Positions 50,988 to 59,546 of a stretch of 64,000 nt of DNA are shown piece after piece (within the stretch, counting starts at the first letter, position 1; each line of letters begins with the position of its first letter). Source of the stretch: Amycolatopsis thermoflava N1165 (GTDB taxonomy: Bacteria; Actinomycetota; Actinomycetes; Mycobacteriales; Pseudonocardiaceae); contig NZ_KI421511.1 in NCBI RefSeq assembly GCF_000473265.1, forward strand, positions 5,996,360 through 6,060,359, written 5' to 3'. The position numbers and the translations under genes are program-made. The notes under the pieces are model-generated. The model was given only the letters and a program-made list of their open reading frames with translations. It had not been told where the DNA came from and searched no databases.

Positions 50988-51848
50988 ATGGCGGACATCC
51001 AGCGAGTAGGCGTGGTCGGAGCCGGTTTGATGGGCTCCGGGATCGCCGAGGTGCACGCGCGTGCGGGTGCGGACGTGACGATCACCGAGGTCAACCAGCC
51101 GGCGCTCGACGCCGGTCGCGCGCGCATCGAGAAGTCGCTGCAGCGCGCGGTCAAGGCGGGCAAGCTGAGCGCCGAGGACGCCGACGCGGCGCTCGGGCGG
51201 CTCACTTTCACCACCGACATCGCCTCCTTCGCCGACCGCGACCTCGTGATCGAGGCCGTGATCGAGCAGGAGCAGGCGAAGGTCGAGGTGTTCCGCTCGC
51301 TCGACAAGATCGTCGAGCGGCCGGACGCGGTGTTCGCCTCGAACACCTCATCCATCCCGATCATGAAGCTGGGCATGGCGACGAGCCGTCCGCAGCAGGT
51401 GATCGGCATCCACTTCTTCAACCCGGTCCCGGTGCTGCCGCTGGTCGAGCTGGTGCCGTCGCTGCTGACCGGTGAGGACACCGTGAAGCGCGCGGACGAG
51501 CACGTGACCGGCTCGCTCGGCAAGACGGTGATCCGGTCGCAGGACCGCGCCGGGTTCATCGTGAACGCGCTGCTCGTGCCGTACCTGCTGTCGGCGATCC
51601 GGATGATCGAGTCGGGCTTCGCCTCGGCCGAGGACATCGACCGCGGCATGGAGCTGGGCACCGCGCACCCGATGGGTCCGCTGCGCCTGTCCGACCTGAT
51701 CGGGCTGGACACGATCAAGGCGATCGCGGAGTCGATGTACGAGGAGTTCAAGGAGCCCCTCTACTCGCCGCCGCCGCTGCTGCTGCGCATGGTCGACGCC
51801 GGGCTGCTGGGCAAGAAGAGCGGCCGCGGCTTCTACTCCTACTCCTGA
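50988..51848 (+). CDS. fadB2: 3-hydroxybutyryl-CoA dehydrogenase
   Basis: 286 residues. NAD loop VGVVGAGLMGSGIAEVHARAGADVTITEVN, ASNTSSIPI with catalytic-type Ser/Asn, GIHFFNPVPVLPLVELV with the active His, and DRAGFIVNALLVPYLLSAIRM in the C-terminal domain. It oxidises (S)-3-hydroxyacyl-CoA to 3-ketoacyl-CoA. ATG 50988 has GGAGAGGTG upstream. The oxidoreductase gene follows two bases after the stop. Confidence 0.93.
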   Translation: MADIQRVGVVGAGLMGSGIAEVHARAGADVTITEVNQPALDAGRARIEKSLQRAVKAGKLSAEDADAALGRLTFTTDIASFADRDLVIEAVIEQEQAKVEVFRSLDKIVERPDAVFASNTSSIPIMKLGMATSRPQQVIGIHFFNPVPVLPLVELVPSLLTGEDTVKRADEHVTGSLGKTVIRSQDRAGFIVNALLVPYLLSAIRMIESGFASAEDIDRGMELGTAHPMGPLRLSDLIGLDTIKAIAESMYEEFKEPLYSPPPLLLRMVDAGLLGKKSGRGFYSYS

Positions 51849-51850
51849 TC

Positions 51851-52741
51851 GTGGACGAACCGCTGCGCGTCGGGCTGGTCGGCGCGGGTCCGTGGGCCCG
51901 CACCGTGCACGCGCCCGGCCTGGCCGACCACCCGTCGACGCGGTTGAGCGCGGTGTTCACGCGCCGCGAGGAGGCCGCGCGGGAGCTGGCGCAGCCGTAC
52001 GACGCCGAGGTGTGCACCAGCCTGGACGACCTGCTCGGCCAGGTCGACGCCGTCGCCTTCGCGGTGCCGCCGTCGACGCAGGCCGAGCTGGCGGTCGAGG
52101 CGGCCAAGGCGGGCAAGCACGTCATCCTGGAGAAGCCGATCGCCGCGGACGTCGCGGGCGCCGAGCGGCTGGCCGACGCCGTGGCCGGCGCGGGCGTGGC
52201 GAGCCTGGTGATGCTGACCCTGCGCTACGCCACCGCGACGCGGGACTGGCTGGCCGGTCTCGCCGCGGCGGGCGGCTGGAGCGGCGGTGGCGTGCGGTGG
52301 CTGTCCGGCGGTCTGCTCGGCGGCGCGTACGCGGCGTCGCCGTGGCGGCAGGCGGACGGCGGCACGCTGGCCGACGTCGGGCCGCACGCCTTCGACCTGC
52401 TCGACGCCGCGCTCGGCACGATCGAGCGGGTGCGCTCGGCGCACCGCGGGCCCAACGACCTGTGGCACGTCGTCTTCGAGCACGCGGGTGGCGCACTGAG
52501 CTCGGCCACGTTGTCGTTGCGGCTGCCGATGCGGCCGACGGTCGTCGAGTTCGCCGTCTACGGCGAGCACGGCTACCGCACGCTGGGCCGCAAGGAGGGC
52601 GGCGCCGCCCAGTCCTACACCGCGATGCTCGACGACTTCGCCGCGATGGTCGACACCGGCACCACGTCCCACCCGTGCGACGTGCACCGTGGCCTGCACA
52701 TCCAGCGGCTGCTGGAAAACGCCCTGTCACTCGCGCGTTAA
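51851..52741 (+). CDS. Gfo/Idh/MocA family oxidoreductase
   Basis: 296 residues. Rossmann start VGLVGAGPWARTVHAPGLADHP, the family motif EKPIAADVAGAERLADA (E-K-P), and a C-terminal beta sheet domain with ADGGTLADVGPHAFDLLD. NAD(P)-dependent oxidation of a sugar or cyclitol is typical; the substrate is unknown. GTG 51851; cotranscribed with fadB2. Confidence 0.88.
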   Translation: MDEPLRVGLVGAGPWARTVHAPGLADHPSTRLSAVFTRREEAARELAQPYDAEVCTSLDDLLGQVDAVAFAVPPSTQAELAVEAAKAGKHVILEKPIAADVAGAERLADAVAGAGVASLVMLTLRYATATRDWLAGLAAAGGWSGGGVRWLSGGLLGGAYAASPWRQADGGTLADVGPHAFDLLDAALGTIERVRSAHRGPNDLWHVVFEHAGGALSSATLSLRLPMRPTVVEFAVYGEHGYRTLGRKEGGAAQSYTAMLDDFAAMVDTGTTSHPCDVHRGLHIQRLLENALSLAR

Positions 52742-52871
52742 CACAGGATCCCGGCAAGGTCCGGGAGGGTGATCGGCGCGTCGAGAAGATCACCGCAAAG
52801 AGCACCCCTTCGGACCTGCCGTTTTCCCGGCCCGCTGCGAAGATCGTTTGCAGGCGGGGAAGGGGATTCGC

Positions 52872-53453
52872 GTGGGGATTCTGGTCTCGAGCTTCGGGGT
52901 GCTGGCCCCGGTCACGATCATCGCCAGTCCGTTCGCCCTGTTCGCGTGGCGGTTCCTGGCCCGTCGGCGGAGCCGGACCAGGCCGATGTGGGTCGCCGCG
53001 TCGACCGCCGGGATCGACGTCGGCGCCGTCCTGCTCGCCGCGCTGGTGCTGGCGCTCACCATGATCCCGGTCGGCGCGAGCCGGACCAGCTCGCTGCACC
53101 TGGTGCCGGGCTCGGACATCCTGACCGAGTTCACCGACGACGGCTCGCTGTGGCAGATCGCCGGAAACCTGCTGTTGCTGGCTCCGCTCGGCGCGCTGCT
53201 GCCGCTGCGGCTGGCCCGCCTGCACTCCGTCGCGCGGGTGGCGTGGGCCGCGCTGGCCGCGTCCGCGGCGATCGAGCTGACCCAGTTCGCCCTGCACCTC
53301 GGCCGCGTCACCTCCACCGACGACGTCCTGCTGAACACCCTGGGCGCGGCGGCCGGAGCCACCCTGAGCTGCGGTTGGATGCGGGATCGCGAGGCGCTCG
53401 GGATTCCCGCGCCGCGTCAGTCCGCGCCCGGCAAGCGCCCGGTGGGGGTCTGA
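52872..53453 (+). CDS. VanZ family membrane protein
   Basis: 193 residues, five hydrophobic segments, VanZ core NLLLLAPLGALLPLRLARLH, AIELTQFALHLGRVTSTDDVLLNTLGAAAGA. Distinct from the other VanZ-like gene at 23569-24198. GTG 52872 follows a G-rich Shine-Dalgarno. Its 3' end overlaps the convergent WYL regulator by 37 bases. Confidence 0.87.
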   Translation: MGILVSSFGVLAPVTIIASPFALFAWRFLARRRSRTRPMWVAASTAGIDVGAVLLAALVLALTMIPVGASRTSSLHLVPGSDILTEFTDDGSLWQIAGNLLLLAPLGALLPLRLARLHSVARVAWAALAASAAIELTQFALHLGRVTSTDDVLLNTLGAAAGATLSCGWMRDREALGIPAPRQSAPGKRPVGV

Positions 53454-54406
53454 GTGTCCCCGGCCATCGCGGCGACGCGTTCGGCGAGCCGGGCCGCGGC
53501 CTCGCGCAGCTCCGGCGGTTCGAGGATCTCCGCCTCGTAGCCCAGCCGGGCGACGTGCACGGCCAGCCAGTCCAGCTGGTCGCCGCCCGCGACGAGCAGG
53601 CACCACCCGTCCCGGTCCTCCTCGACGCGCCCGACCTGCGGCGGCACCAGGTCCCGCACCTCCTCGGCGCCGGCCCGCAGCCGCACCTTGGCGAGGTAGC
53701 GGTACGGCGCGGCGCTGACCGACCGCTGCACGTACGCCACCGGGTCGGGGTGCTCGCGCGGCCGGAAGCGCCAGGTCGTCGCCGTCACCTCGCGCATCCG
53801 GTCCAGCCGGAAAGTGCGCCAGTCGTCGCGGTCGACGTCCCAGGCCATCAGGTACCAGCGGCGGTTGGTGGCGACCATGCGCACCGGCTCGACCGTGCGC
53901 TCGCGGTCCTCGCTGCCCCGGCTGGAGTACCGGAACCGCACCCGCACCGCGTCCCGGCACGCGCGGGCGAGCGTGACCAGCAATTCCGCGTCGATCTCGA
54001 TGCCCGCGACGAGCGTCTCGGTGGCTCCGTGCACCGCCCGCACCTCGGCGCGCAGCCGCGGCGGCATGACCTGGTCGAGCTTCGCGAGCGCCCGCAGCGC
54101 CGCGTCGCCGGCCCCGGCGACCGTGCCGCCGGACGCCAGCCGGAGCGACACCGCGGTCGCGATGGCCTCTTCGTCGTCGAGGAGCAGCGGCGGCAACCGG
54201 GTGCCCGCGCCGAGCTGGTAGCCGCCGCCGACGCCCGCCGTGGCGTGCACCGGGTAGCCGACCGCGCGCAGACGCTCCACGTCACGGCGCACCGAGCGGT
54301 CGGTGACGCCCAGCTCCGCGGCGAGTTCGGCGGCGGTCCAGGACGGCCGCCGCTGCAGCAGCGCCAGCAGCCGCAAGACCCGCTCGACGGTGGCTTCCAC
54401 GCTCAT
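53417..54406 (-). CDS. WYL-domain HTH transcriptional regulator
   Basis: 329 residues. N-terminal DeoR-like helix-turn-helix (LALLQRRPSWTAAELAAELGVTDRSVRRDVERLRAVGYPVH), then a linker, the WYL domain (RERTVEPVRMVATNRRWYLMAWDVDRDDWRTFRLDRM) and a WCX C-terminal extension. WYL proteins bind nucleic-acid or nucleotide ligands and control stress or defence genes. Divergent from the DinB gene, its likely target. Confidence 0.92.
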   Translation of the reverse strand: MSVEATVERVLRLLALLQRRPSWTAAELAAELGVTDRSVRRDVERLRAVGYPVHATAGVGGGYQLGAGTRLPPLLLDDEEAIATAVSLRLASGGTVAGAGDAALRALAKLDQVMPPRLRAEVRAVHGATETLVAGIEIDAELLVTLARACRDAVRVRFRYSSRGSEDRERTVEPVRMVATNRRWYLMAWDVDRDDWRTFRLDRMREVTATTWRFRPREHPDPVAYVQRSVSAAPYRYLAKVRLRAGAEEVRDLVPPQVGRVEEDRDGWCLLVAGGDQLDWLAVHVARLGYEAEILEPPELREAAARLAERVAAMAGDTQTPTGRLPGAD

Positions 54407-54456
54407 GCCGGAATGGTTCCACAGATCGCGGAACGATCCTGTCCGCTATTGGTTGC

Positions 54457-55038
54457 ATGCTTGTCCCCATGAACCTGAACCGACTGCTCCGCGACCAGAT
54501 CGACTGGCACTGGACCAACCAGTTGCGCGACCGTCTCGCCGGGCTCACCGACGACGAGTACTTCTGGGAACCCGCGCCGGGCAGCTGGAACGTGCGCCCG
54601 CGCGGCACCGGCACCGCGCCGGTGCAGGCCGGGGCCGGGTCGGTGACCATCGACTTCGCGTTCCCGGAACCCGACCCGGCCCCGATCACGACGATCGCCT
54701 GGCGCCTCGGGCACGTGATCGTCGGCGTGCTCGCGGTGCGCAACGCCGCCCACTTCGGCCGCACCCCCACCGACTACCAGTCGTTCGAGTACGCGCCGAC
54801 CGCCGACGAGGCGCTGGCCCAGCTCGACGCCGAGTACACGATGTGGATGAAGGGTGTGGAGTCGCTCGGCGAAGAGGGCCTCGCGCGCCCGTGCGGCGAG
54901 GCCGAGGGGCCGTACGCTGAATGGCCGATGGCCGCGCTGGTCCTGCACATCAACCGCGAGCTGATCCACCACCTGTCCGAAGTGTCCCTGCTCCGCGACC
55001 TGTACCTGCACACCCGGATCCACCAGGAGGCGAACTGA
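54457..55038 (+). CDS. DinB superfamily protein
   Basis: 193 residues, four-helix DinB_2 bundle: LRDQIDWHWTNQLRDRLAGLTDDEYFWEPAPGSWNVRPR and a His in LVLHINRELIHHLSEVSLLRDLY (third metal ligand pattern). Likely a metal-dependent thiol-transfer enzyme, mycothiol being the natural cofactor. Start ATG 54457, or ATG 54469 (MNLNRLLRD). Followed two bases later by a VOC gene. Confidence 0.88.
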   Translation: MLVPMNLNRLLRDQIDWHWTNQLRDRLAGLTDDEYFWEPAPGSWNVRPRGTGTAPVQAGAGSVTIDFAFPEPDPAPITTIAWRLGHVIVGVLAVRNAAHFGRTPTDYQSFEYAPTADEALAQLDAEYTMWMKGVESLGEEGLARPCGEAEGPYAEWPMAALVLHINRELIHHLSEVSLLRDLYLHTRIHQEAN

Positions 55039-55039
55039 C

Positions 55040-55477
55040 ATGGCCCGCGAAATCCAGGTCACCTTCGACTGCGCCGACCCGGCCGCGGTCTCCGCGTTCT
55101 GGGCCGAGGCCCTCGGCTACGAGCTGCAGGCCCCGCCCGCCGGGTTCGACTCGTGGGACCAGGCGCTGGAGGCGATGGGCGTGCCGCCGGAGCGGCGCAA
55201 CGACGCCTCCGCGGTGGTCGACCCCGACGGCAAGGGCCCACGGCTGTTCTTCCAGAAGGTGCCCGAGGGCAAGACGGTGAAGAACCGGGTGCACCTCGAC
55301 GTGCGCGCGGCCCCCGGCCTCCGGGGCGACGAGCGGATGGCAGCGCTGGAAGCGGAAGCCGAGCGACTGACCGCCCACGGCGCGAAGCGGATCCACCGCC
55401 GGGAGCCGGCGCCGCCGATGGCGTTCGGGCACATCGTCATGGCCGACATCGAGGGCAACGAGTTCTGCCTGGACTAG
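55040..55477 (+). CDS. VOC family protein
   Basis: 145 residues with the bipartite glyoxalase fold: EIQVTFDCADPAAVSAFWAEALGYELQ, VKNRVHLDVRAAP and FGHIVMADIEGNEFCLD. Same type as the gene at 21400. Probable operon with DinB; no substrate predictable. Confidence 0.9.
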   Translation: MAREIQVTFDCADPAAVSAFWAEALGYELQAPPAGFDSWDQALEAMGVPPERRNDASAVVDPDGKGPRLFFQKVPEGKTVKNRVHLDVRAAPGLRGDERMAALEAEAERLTAHGAKRIHRREPAPPMAFGHIVMADIEGNEFCLD

Positions 55478-55493
55478 CTGTGGACCACCACAG
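55478..55493 (+). terminator. Weak hairpin after the VOC gene
   Basis: CTGTGG-ACCA-CCACAG, 6-bp stem immediately after the VOC stop. Small, no U-tract. Confidence 0.35.
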
Positions 55494-55546
55494 CAGGGTG
55501 GACGCTCACCGCAGTCACCGGGCTCACGACGCTACTGGCGACAGAC

Positions 55547-55984
55547 CTAGTCGTCGAACCTGCCGCGGCGGCCGCGCTTGACGTCGCCCCGGCGCTTCTT
55601 CTCCGCCAGCCGTCGCTCCTTCGCGCCGCGCGACGGTTTGGTGGGGCGGCGCGGCGGCGGGGGTGGCGCGGCCGCTGCGCGCAGAACCGCCACCAGCCGC
55701 TCGCGCGCGGCCTCGCGGTTGGCCAGCTGTGCGCGGTGCTCGCTGGCCGCGATCGTCAGCACCCCGTCGACCAGGCGCGACCGCAACCGCTCCAGCAACC
55801 GCGGCCGCAGATCGTCCGGAATGGACGGCGACCGGGCCACGTCGAAGGACAGCTCGACCCGCGAGTCCGTGGTGTTCACGCCCTGACCACCGGGCCCGGA
55901 CGAGCGGGAGAACCGTTCGCGCAGCTCGGCGGCCGGGATCACCAGCCGCCGGGAAACCTGCAGGTCAGAACCGGGGGTGGTCAC
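55547..55984 (-). CDS. arfB: Alternative ribosome-rescue factor / peptidyl-tRNA hydrolase ArfB
   Basis: 145 residues. The catalytic GGQ is at 32-34 (SSGPGGQGVNTTDSRVEL), with a basic C-terminal tail (KKRRGDVKRGRRGRFDD) that enters the mRNA channel of stalled ribosomes. It frees peptides on non-stop complexes. Its start lies inside the last 20 bases of purM, so it is translated from the same message. Confidence 0.93.
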   Translation of the reverse strand: MTTPGSDLQVSRRLVIPAAELRERFSRSSGPGGQGVNTTDSRVELSFDVARSPSIPDDLRPRLLERLRSRLVDGVLTIAASEHRAQLANREAARERLVAVLRAAAAPPPPPRRPTKPSRGAKERRLAEKKRRGDVKRGRRGRFDD

Positions 55985-57068
55985 CGGTCAGCACCGCGCG
56001 CGGGGCCTCGGTGTCCTCGGTCGTGCGGATCTCGCCCAGCACCCACGCCGGCACGTGCCGCGCGGTCAGCACCGCCAGCGCCCGGTCGACGTCTTCGGAC
56101 CCGACCACCGCGACCATGCCGACGCCCATGTTGAACGTCTTCTCCATCTCGGCCCGCTCGACCTTGCCGCGCTGCTGGATCAACGCGAACACCGGCGCCG
56201 GCGTCCACGTGCTCCGCTCCAGCTCGGCGCGCAGCCCGGCCGGGATGACCCGCGCCAGGTTGGCCTCCAGCCCGCCACCGGTGATGTGCGCGAACGTGCG
56301 AACGTCGGCCTCGGCGGCCAGCGCCAGGCAGTCCTTGGCGTAGATCCGGGTCGGCTCGAGCATCTCCTCGCCGAGGGTGCGGCCGAACTCCTCGACGTGC
56401 CCCTCCAGCGGCATCCGCGCGATCTCCAGCAGCACGTGCCTGGCCAGCGAGTAACCGTTGGAGTGCAGCCCGGACGCGCCCATGCCGATGACCACGTCAC
56501 CGGGGCGCACCCGCTCCGGCCCGAGCACCTCGGACGCCTCGACCACGCCGACCCCGGTGGCCGAGATGTCGTAGTCGTGCTCACCCATCAGGCCGGGGTG
56601 CTCGGCGGTCTCGCCGCCCAGCAACGCGCAGCCCGCCTGGACGCAGCCCTCGGCGATGCCCGCGACCAGCGCGGCGATCTTCTCCGGCACGACCCGGCCG
56701 ACGGCGATGTAGTCCTGCAGGAACAGCGGCTCGGCGCCGGTGACGACCAGGTCGTCCACGACCATCGCGACGAGGTCGATGCCGACCGTGTCGTGCTTGT
56801 CGAGCGCCTGCGCGACCGCGATCTTCGTGCCGACACCGTCGGTGGACGACGCGAGCACCGGCTCCTTCCACCGGTCCAGCTTGAGGGAGAACAACCCGGC
56901 GAACCCGCCGACCCCGCCAAGCACCTCGGGCCTGCTCGCGCGCTCCGCGTGCGGTTTCAGCAGCTCGACCGCCTGGTCACCGGCTTCGATGTCGACGCCG
57001 GCTGCGGCATAGGTTGCGCTCGTGGACTCGCTCACGGCAAGCGGACTCCTGAACTCGACTGGACTCAC
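55965..57068 (-). CDS. purM: Phosphoribosylformylglycinamidine cyclo-ligase
   Basis: 367 residues. ATP-grasp-like PurM fold: SSTDGVGTKIAVAQALDKHDTVGIDLVAMVVDDLVVTGAEPLFLQDYIA, GCALLGGETAEHPG, HITGGGLEANLARV, FNMGVGMVAVV. It converts FGAM to AIR, step 5 of purine synthesis. GTG 57068 overlaps the purF stop (GTGA). The N-terminal ~20 residues are a non-conserved extension; GTG 57032 is an alternative. Confidence 0.96.
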   Translation of the reverse strand: MSPVEFRSPLAVSESTSATYAAAGVDIEAGDQAVELLKPHAERASRPEVLGGVGGFAGLFSLKLDRWKEPVLASSTDGVGTKIAVAQALDKHDTVGIDLVAMVVDDLVVTGAEPLFLQDYIAVGRVVPEKIAALVAGIAEGCVQAGCALLGGETAEHPGLMGEHDYDISATGVGVVEASEVLGPERVRPGDVVIGMGASGLHSNGYSLARHVLLEIARMPLEGHVEEFGRTLGEEMLEPTRIYAKDCLALAAEADVRTFAHITGGGLEANLARVIPAGLRAELERSTWTPAPVFALIQQRGKVERAEMEKTFNMGVGMVAVVGSEDVDRALAVLTARHVPAWVLGEIRTTEDTEAPRAVLTGDHPRF

Positions 57069-58579
57069 GGACGCCGGACGGCATCCTCAGCACCGTACCC
57101 GGCCTGGGTGACGGTCCTGGCATCCGCCGGGTCGAGCCCTTCCAGCACGTACTTGCCGATCAGCGCGTCGTCCGGCAGCGGAATCGGGTACTGGCCGTCG
57201 AAGCAGGCCGTGCACAGCCGGGTCTTCGGCTGCTCGGACGCGGCGACCAGGCTGTCCAGCGAGACGTAGCCCAGCGAGTCGGCGCCGATCAGGCGGCGGA
57301 TGCCCTCCAGGTCGGCGCCGTTGGCCACCAGCTCGGCCCGGGATGCGAAGTCGATGCCGTAGAAGCACGGCCAGCGCACCGGCGGCGACGCGATCCGGAC
57401 GTGCACCTCGAGCGCGCCGGCCTCGCGCAGCATCCGCACCAGGGCGCGCTGGGTGTTGCCGCGGACGATCGAGTCGTCCACCACGACCAGCCGCTTGCCG
57501 CGGATCACGTCGCGCAGCGGGTTCAGCTTGAGGCGGATGCCCAGCTGGCGGATGGTCTGCGAGGGCTGGATGAAGGTGCGGCCGACGTAGCCGTTCTTGA
57601 CCAGGCCCTGGCCGTACGGGATGCCGCTGGCCTGCGCGTACCCGATCGCCGCGGGGGTGCCGGACTCCGGCACCGGGATGACCAGGTCGGCCTCGACCGG
57701 GTTCTCCGCGGCCAGCCGCTTGCCGATGTCCACGCGGGTGGCGTGCACGCTGCGGCCGGCGATGGAGGTGTCCGGCCGGGCCAGGTAGACGTATTCGAAG
57801 ACGCAGCCCTTGGGCTCCGGGCTGGCGAAGCGCGAGGACCGCAGGCCCTCGGCGTCGATGGCGATCAGCTCGCCCGGCTCGACCTCGCGGACGAACGACG
57901 CGCCGACGATGTCCAGCGCCGCGGTCTCGCTCGCGACGACCCAGCCGCGCTCCAGCCTGCCGAGCACCAGCGGGCGCACGCCGTGCGGGTCGCGGGCGGC
58001 GTACAGCGTCGACTCGTCGGCGAAGACCAGGCAGAACGCGCCGCGCAGGGTGGGCAGCAGGTCCAGCGCGGCGGCCTCGGTGCCCTTGTCCGCGGCGGCG
58101 TCCGCGAGCAGGCCGACGACCAGGTCGGAGTCGCTGGAGGAGCCGGTCAGCTCGCGGTGCGGCTTGAGGCCCGCGGCGCGGGTGCGGTCCCGCAGCTCGG
58201 CGGTGTTGACCAGGTTGCCGTTGTGGGCGAAGGAGATGCCGCTGCCGGTCGCCGTGTGGCGGAACATCGGCTGGGCGTTCTCCCAGGTCGAGGACCCGGT
58301 GGTGGAGTACCGGCAGTGCCCGACCGCGATGTGCCCCTGCAGCGAGGAGAGCACCTGCTCGTCGAACACCTGGCTGACCAGTCCGAGGTCCTTGAAGACC
58401 ACGATCTGCTTGCCGTCCGAGACCGAGATGCCGGCGGCTTCTTGCCCACGGTGCTGGAGCGCGTACAGGCCGTAATAGGCCATCTTCGCGACTTCTTCAC
58501 CGGGGGCCCAGACACCGAAGACACCGCACTCTTCTCGCGGTTCGCGCTCGGGCTGGTCGTCGATGTGGTGGGAAACCAC
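57065..58579 (-). CDS. purF: Amidophosphoribosyltransferase
   Basis: 504 residues. The class II glutaminase nucleophile is Cys18 after propeptide removal (EPREECGVFGV), then YYGLYALQHRGQEAAGI and HNGNLVN. The PRPP loop is VVVDDSIVRGNTQRALV near 360. Four cysteines for an Fe-S cluster are suggested (KGCVFEYVY, CFYGIDFA, CTACFDGQYP). It starts the purine pathway. GTG 58579 on the minus strand; a TACACT box lies near 58616-58621. Confidence 0.96.
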   Translation of the reverse strand: MVSHHIDDQPEREPREECGVFGVWAPGEEVAKMAYYGLYALQHRGQEAAGISVSDGKQIVVFKDLGLVSQVFDEQVLSSLQGHIAVGHCRYSTTGSSTWENAQPMFRHTATGSGISFAHNGNLVNTAELRDRTRAAGLKPHRELTGSSSDSDLVVGLLADAAADKGTEAAALDLLPTLRGAFCLVFADESTLYAARDPHGVRPLVLGRLERGWVVASETAALDIVGASFVREVEPGELIAIDAEGLRSSRFASPEPKGCVFEYVYLARPDTSIAGRSVHATRVDIGKRLAAENPVEADLVIPVPESGTPAAIGYAQASGIPYGQGLVKNGYVGRTFIQPSQTIRQLGIRLKLNPLRDVIRGKRLVVVDDSIVRGNTQRALVRMLREAGALEVHVRIASPPVRWPCFYGIDFASRAELVANGADLEGIRRLIGADSLGYVSLDSLVAASEQPKTRLCTACFDGQYPIPLPDDALIGKYVLEGLDPADARTVTQAGYGAEDAVRRP

Positions 58580-58642
58580 GAAAGTGCTCCCTGGAGACGA
58601 GGGCAGGCCTACTCAAGTGTAGGTCGTGGACGATCGAAGTGA

Positions 58643-58682
58643 CGCCCAGTGGTCAGTGGCGCTGGCCACTGACCACCGGGCG
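58643..58682 (-). terminator. Long hairpin upstream of purF
   Basis: 12-bp perfect stem GTGGTCAGTGGC / GCCACTGACCAC, loop GCTG, extended by CGCCC / GGGCG beyond one mismatch. It ends the transcript of the gene at 58714-59094 before the purF promoter. Confidence 0.85.
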
Positions 58683-58713
58683 CCGACTCCCCCTCACGGG
58701 AGCGGCTTGCGGG

Positions 58714-59094
58714 TCAGCTCGCGGCGAGCCAGGTGGAGCGGCCGGTGCCGGTGGGCACCCAGCAGCCGCCGCGACCGGACGAGTCGTCCGGCGGCGCCGC
58801 GGCGTCGTCCGGCAGGGCGAGCAGCTCGTCCAGCACCGGGGCGGCCTCGCCCGCGGTGCGCCACAGCACCGTCCGCGGGGCGAGGACGTCGTCCTCGTCG
58901 CCGGGGATGCGAGTGGCGACCACGTCGTCCTCGGCGTTGAGGCGGACCACGTCGATCACCGCGTCGTGCGCGCGGACGCCGACGACCGCGATCACGGCGC
59001 CCTTCGCGTCGCGCGGGTGCACGAACTGGTAACCGCGGGCGATGAGGTCCTGCAGCAGGTCGTCGACGGACTTGGCCGTGTCAGTTGAGGACAT
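58714..59094 (-). CDS. Conserved hypothetical protein
   Basis: 126 residues (LLQDLIARGYQFVHPRDAKGAVIAVVGVRAHDAVIDVVRLNAEDDVVATRIPGDEDDVLAPRTVLWRTAG) with a Gly-rich acidic C-terminus ending in WVPTGTGRSTWLAAS. Looks like a small regulatory or antitoxin-size protein but no family recognised. Its start overlaps the DUF397 stop region by 14 bases, so the two are one message with the XRE gene in the same orientation. Confidence 0.75.
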   Translation of the reverse strand: MSSTDTAKSVDDLLQDLIARGYQFVHPRDAKGAVIAVVGVRAHDAVIDVVRLNAEDDVVATRIPGDEDDVLAPRTVLWRTAGEAAPVLDELLALPDDAAAPPDDSSGRGGCWVPTGTGRSTWLAAS

Positions 59095-59320
59095 CGTCGA
59101 ACTCGCCGTCCTTCGCCCCCGCGACGAACGCGGCCAGTTCGTCGCGGGTGTAGATGAGCGCGGGGCCTTCGGGGTAGCGGGAGTTTCTGATGGCGAACCG
59201 GTCCGTGGACAGCTGGGCGAACTCGACGCAGTTGCCGTTGGCTCCGCTGCGTGCGCTCTTGCGCCAGGACGCGCCGGTGAGGGCGCCGGCGGGCATGCCG
59301 TTCACGAACTGCTCAGCCAT
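59081..59320 (-). CDS. DUF397 protein
   Basis: 79 residues: GASWRKSARSGANGNCVEFAQLSTDRFAIRNSRYPEGPALIYTRDELAAFVAGAKDGEFDDV. This is the DUF397 signature (W-x-K-S-x-x-S-x-x-x-G-x-C-V-E). DUF397 proteins pair with XRE/DUF5753 regulators (WhiJ-like systems) that act in development and antibiotic control. The partner lies upstream at 59547. Repeats TGCACGTGCA sit just upstream. Confidence 0.92.
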   Translation of the reverse strand: MAEQFVNGMPAGALTGASWRKSARSGANGNCVEFAQLSTDRFAIRNSRYPEGPALIYTRDELAAFVAGAKDGEFDDVLN

Positions 59321-59360
59321 ACTTCCCCAACCTTCCGGGTCAGTGCATCTGCGCGGTGCA

Positions 59361-59429
59361 AATGCACGTGCACTGGCCTTGTGGCGATCACGCTACCACT
59401 GGTGACTGCACGGGTAAATGCACGTGCAC
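59361..59429. promoter_or_regulatory. Two TGCACGTGCA palindromes upstream of the DUF397 gene
   Basis: AATGCACGTGCAC occurs at 59361-59373 and 59417-59429; each holds a perfect 10-bp palindrome (59363-59372, 59419-59428), 56 bp apart. CAGTGCA/TGCACTG also flank the first (59341-59375). The spacing suggests two dimers of a regulator, probably the adjacent XRE protein. Confidence 0.65.
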
Positions 59430-59546
59430 GGCCGAGACTAATCCCAGATCGGAGGGTGAGGAATGGGGCGGGGCATGTAATTCGATCGGGTGACAAAAAC
59501 TGGCCTGGCTGGCCTCGTTCCGACTACTCGTCGTCACCCATTTCGT

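Noticed and set aside
58601..58621. CCTAC-TCAAGT-GTAGG near the purF promoter resembling the fabG4 palindrome
   Set aside because: Only 5-bp arms, different centre, and purine genes have no known link to that regulator.
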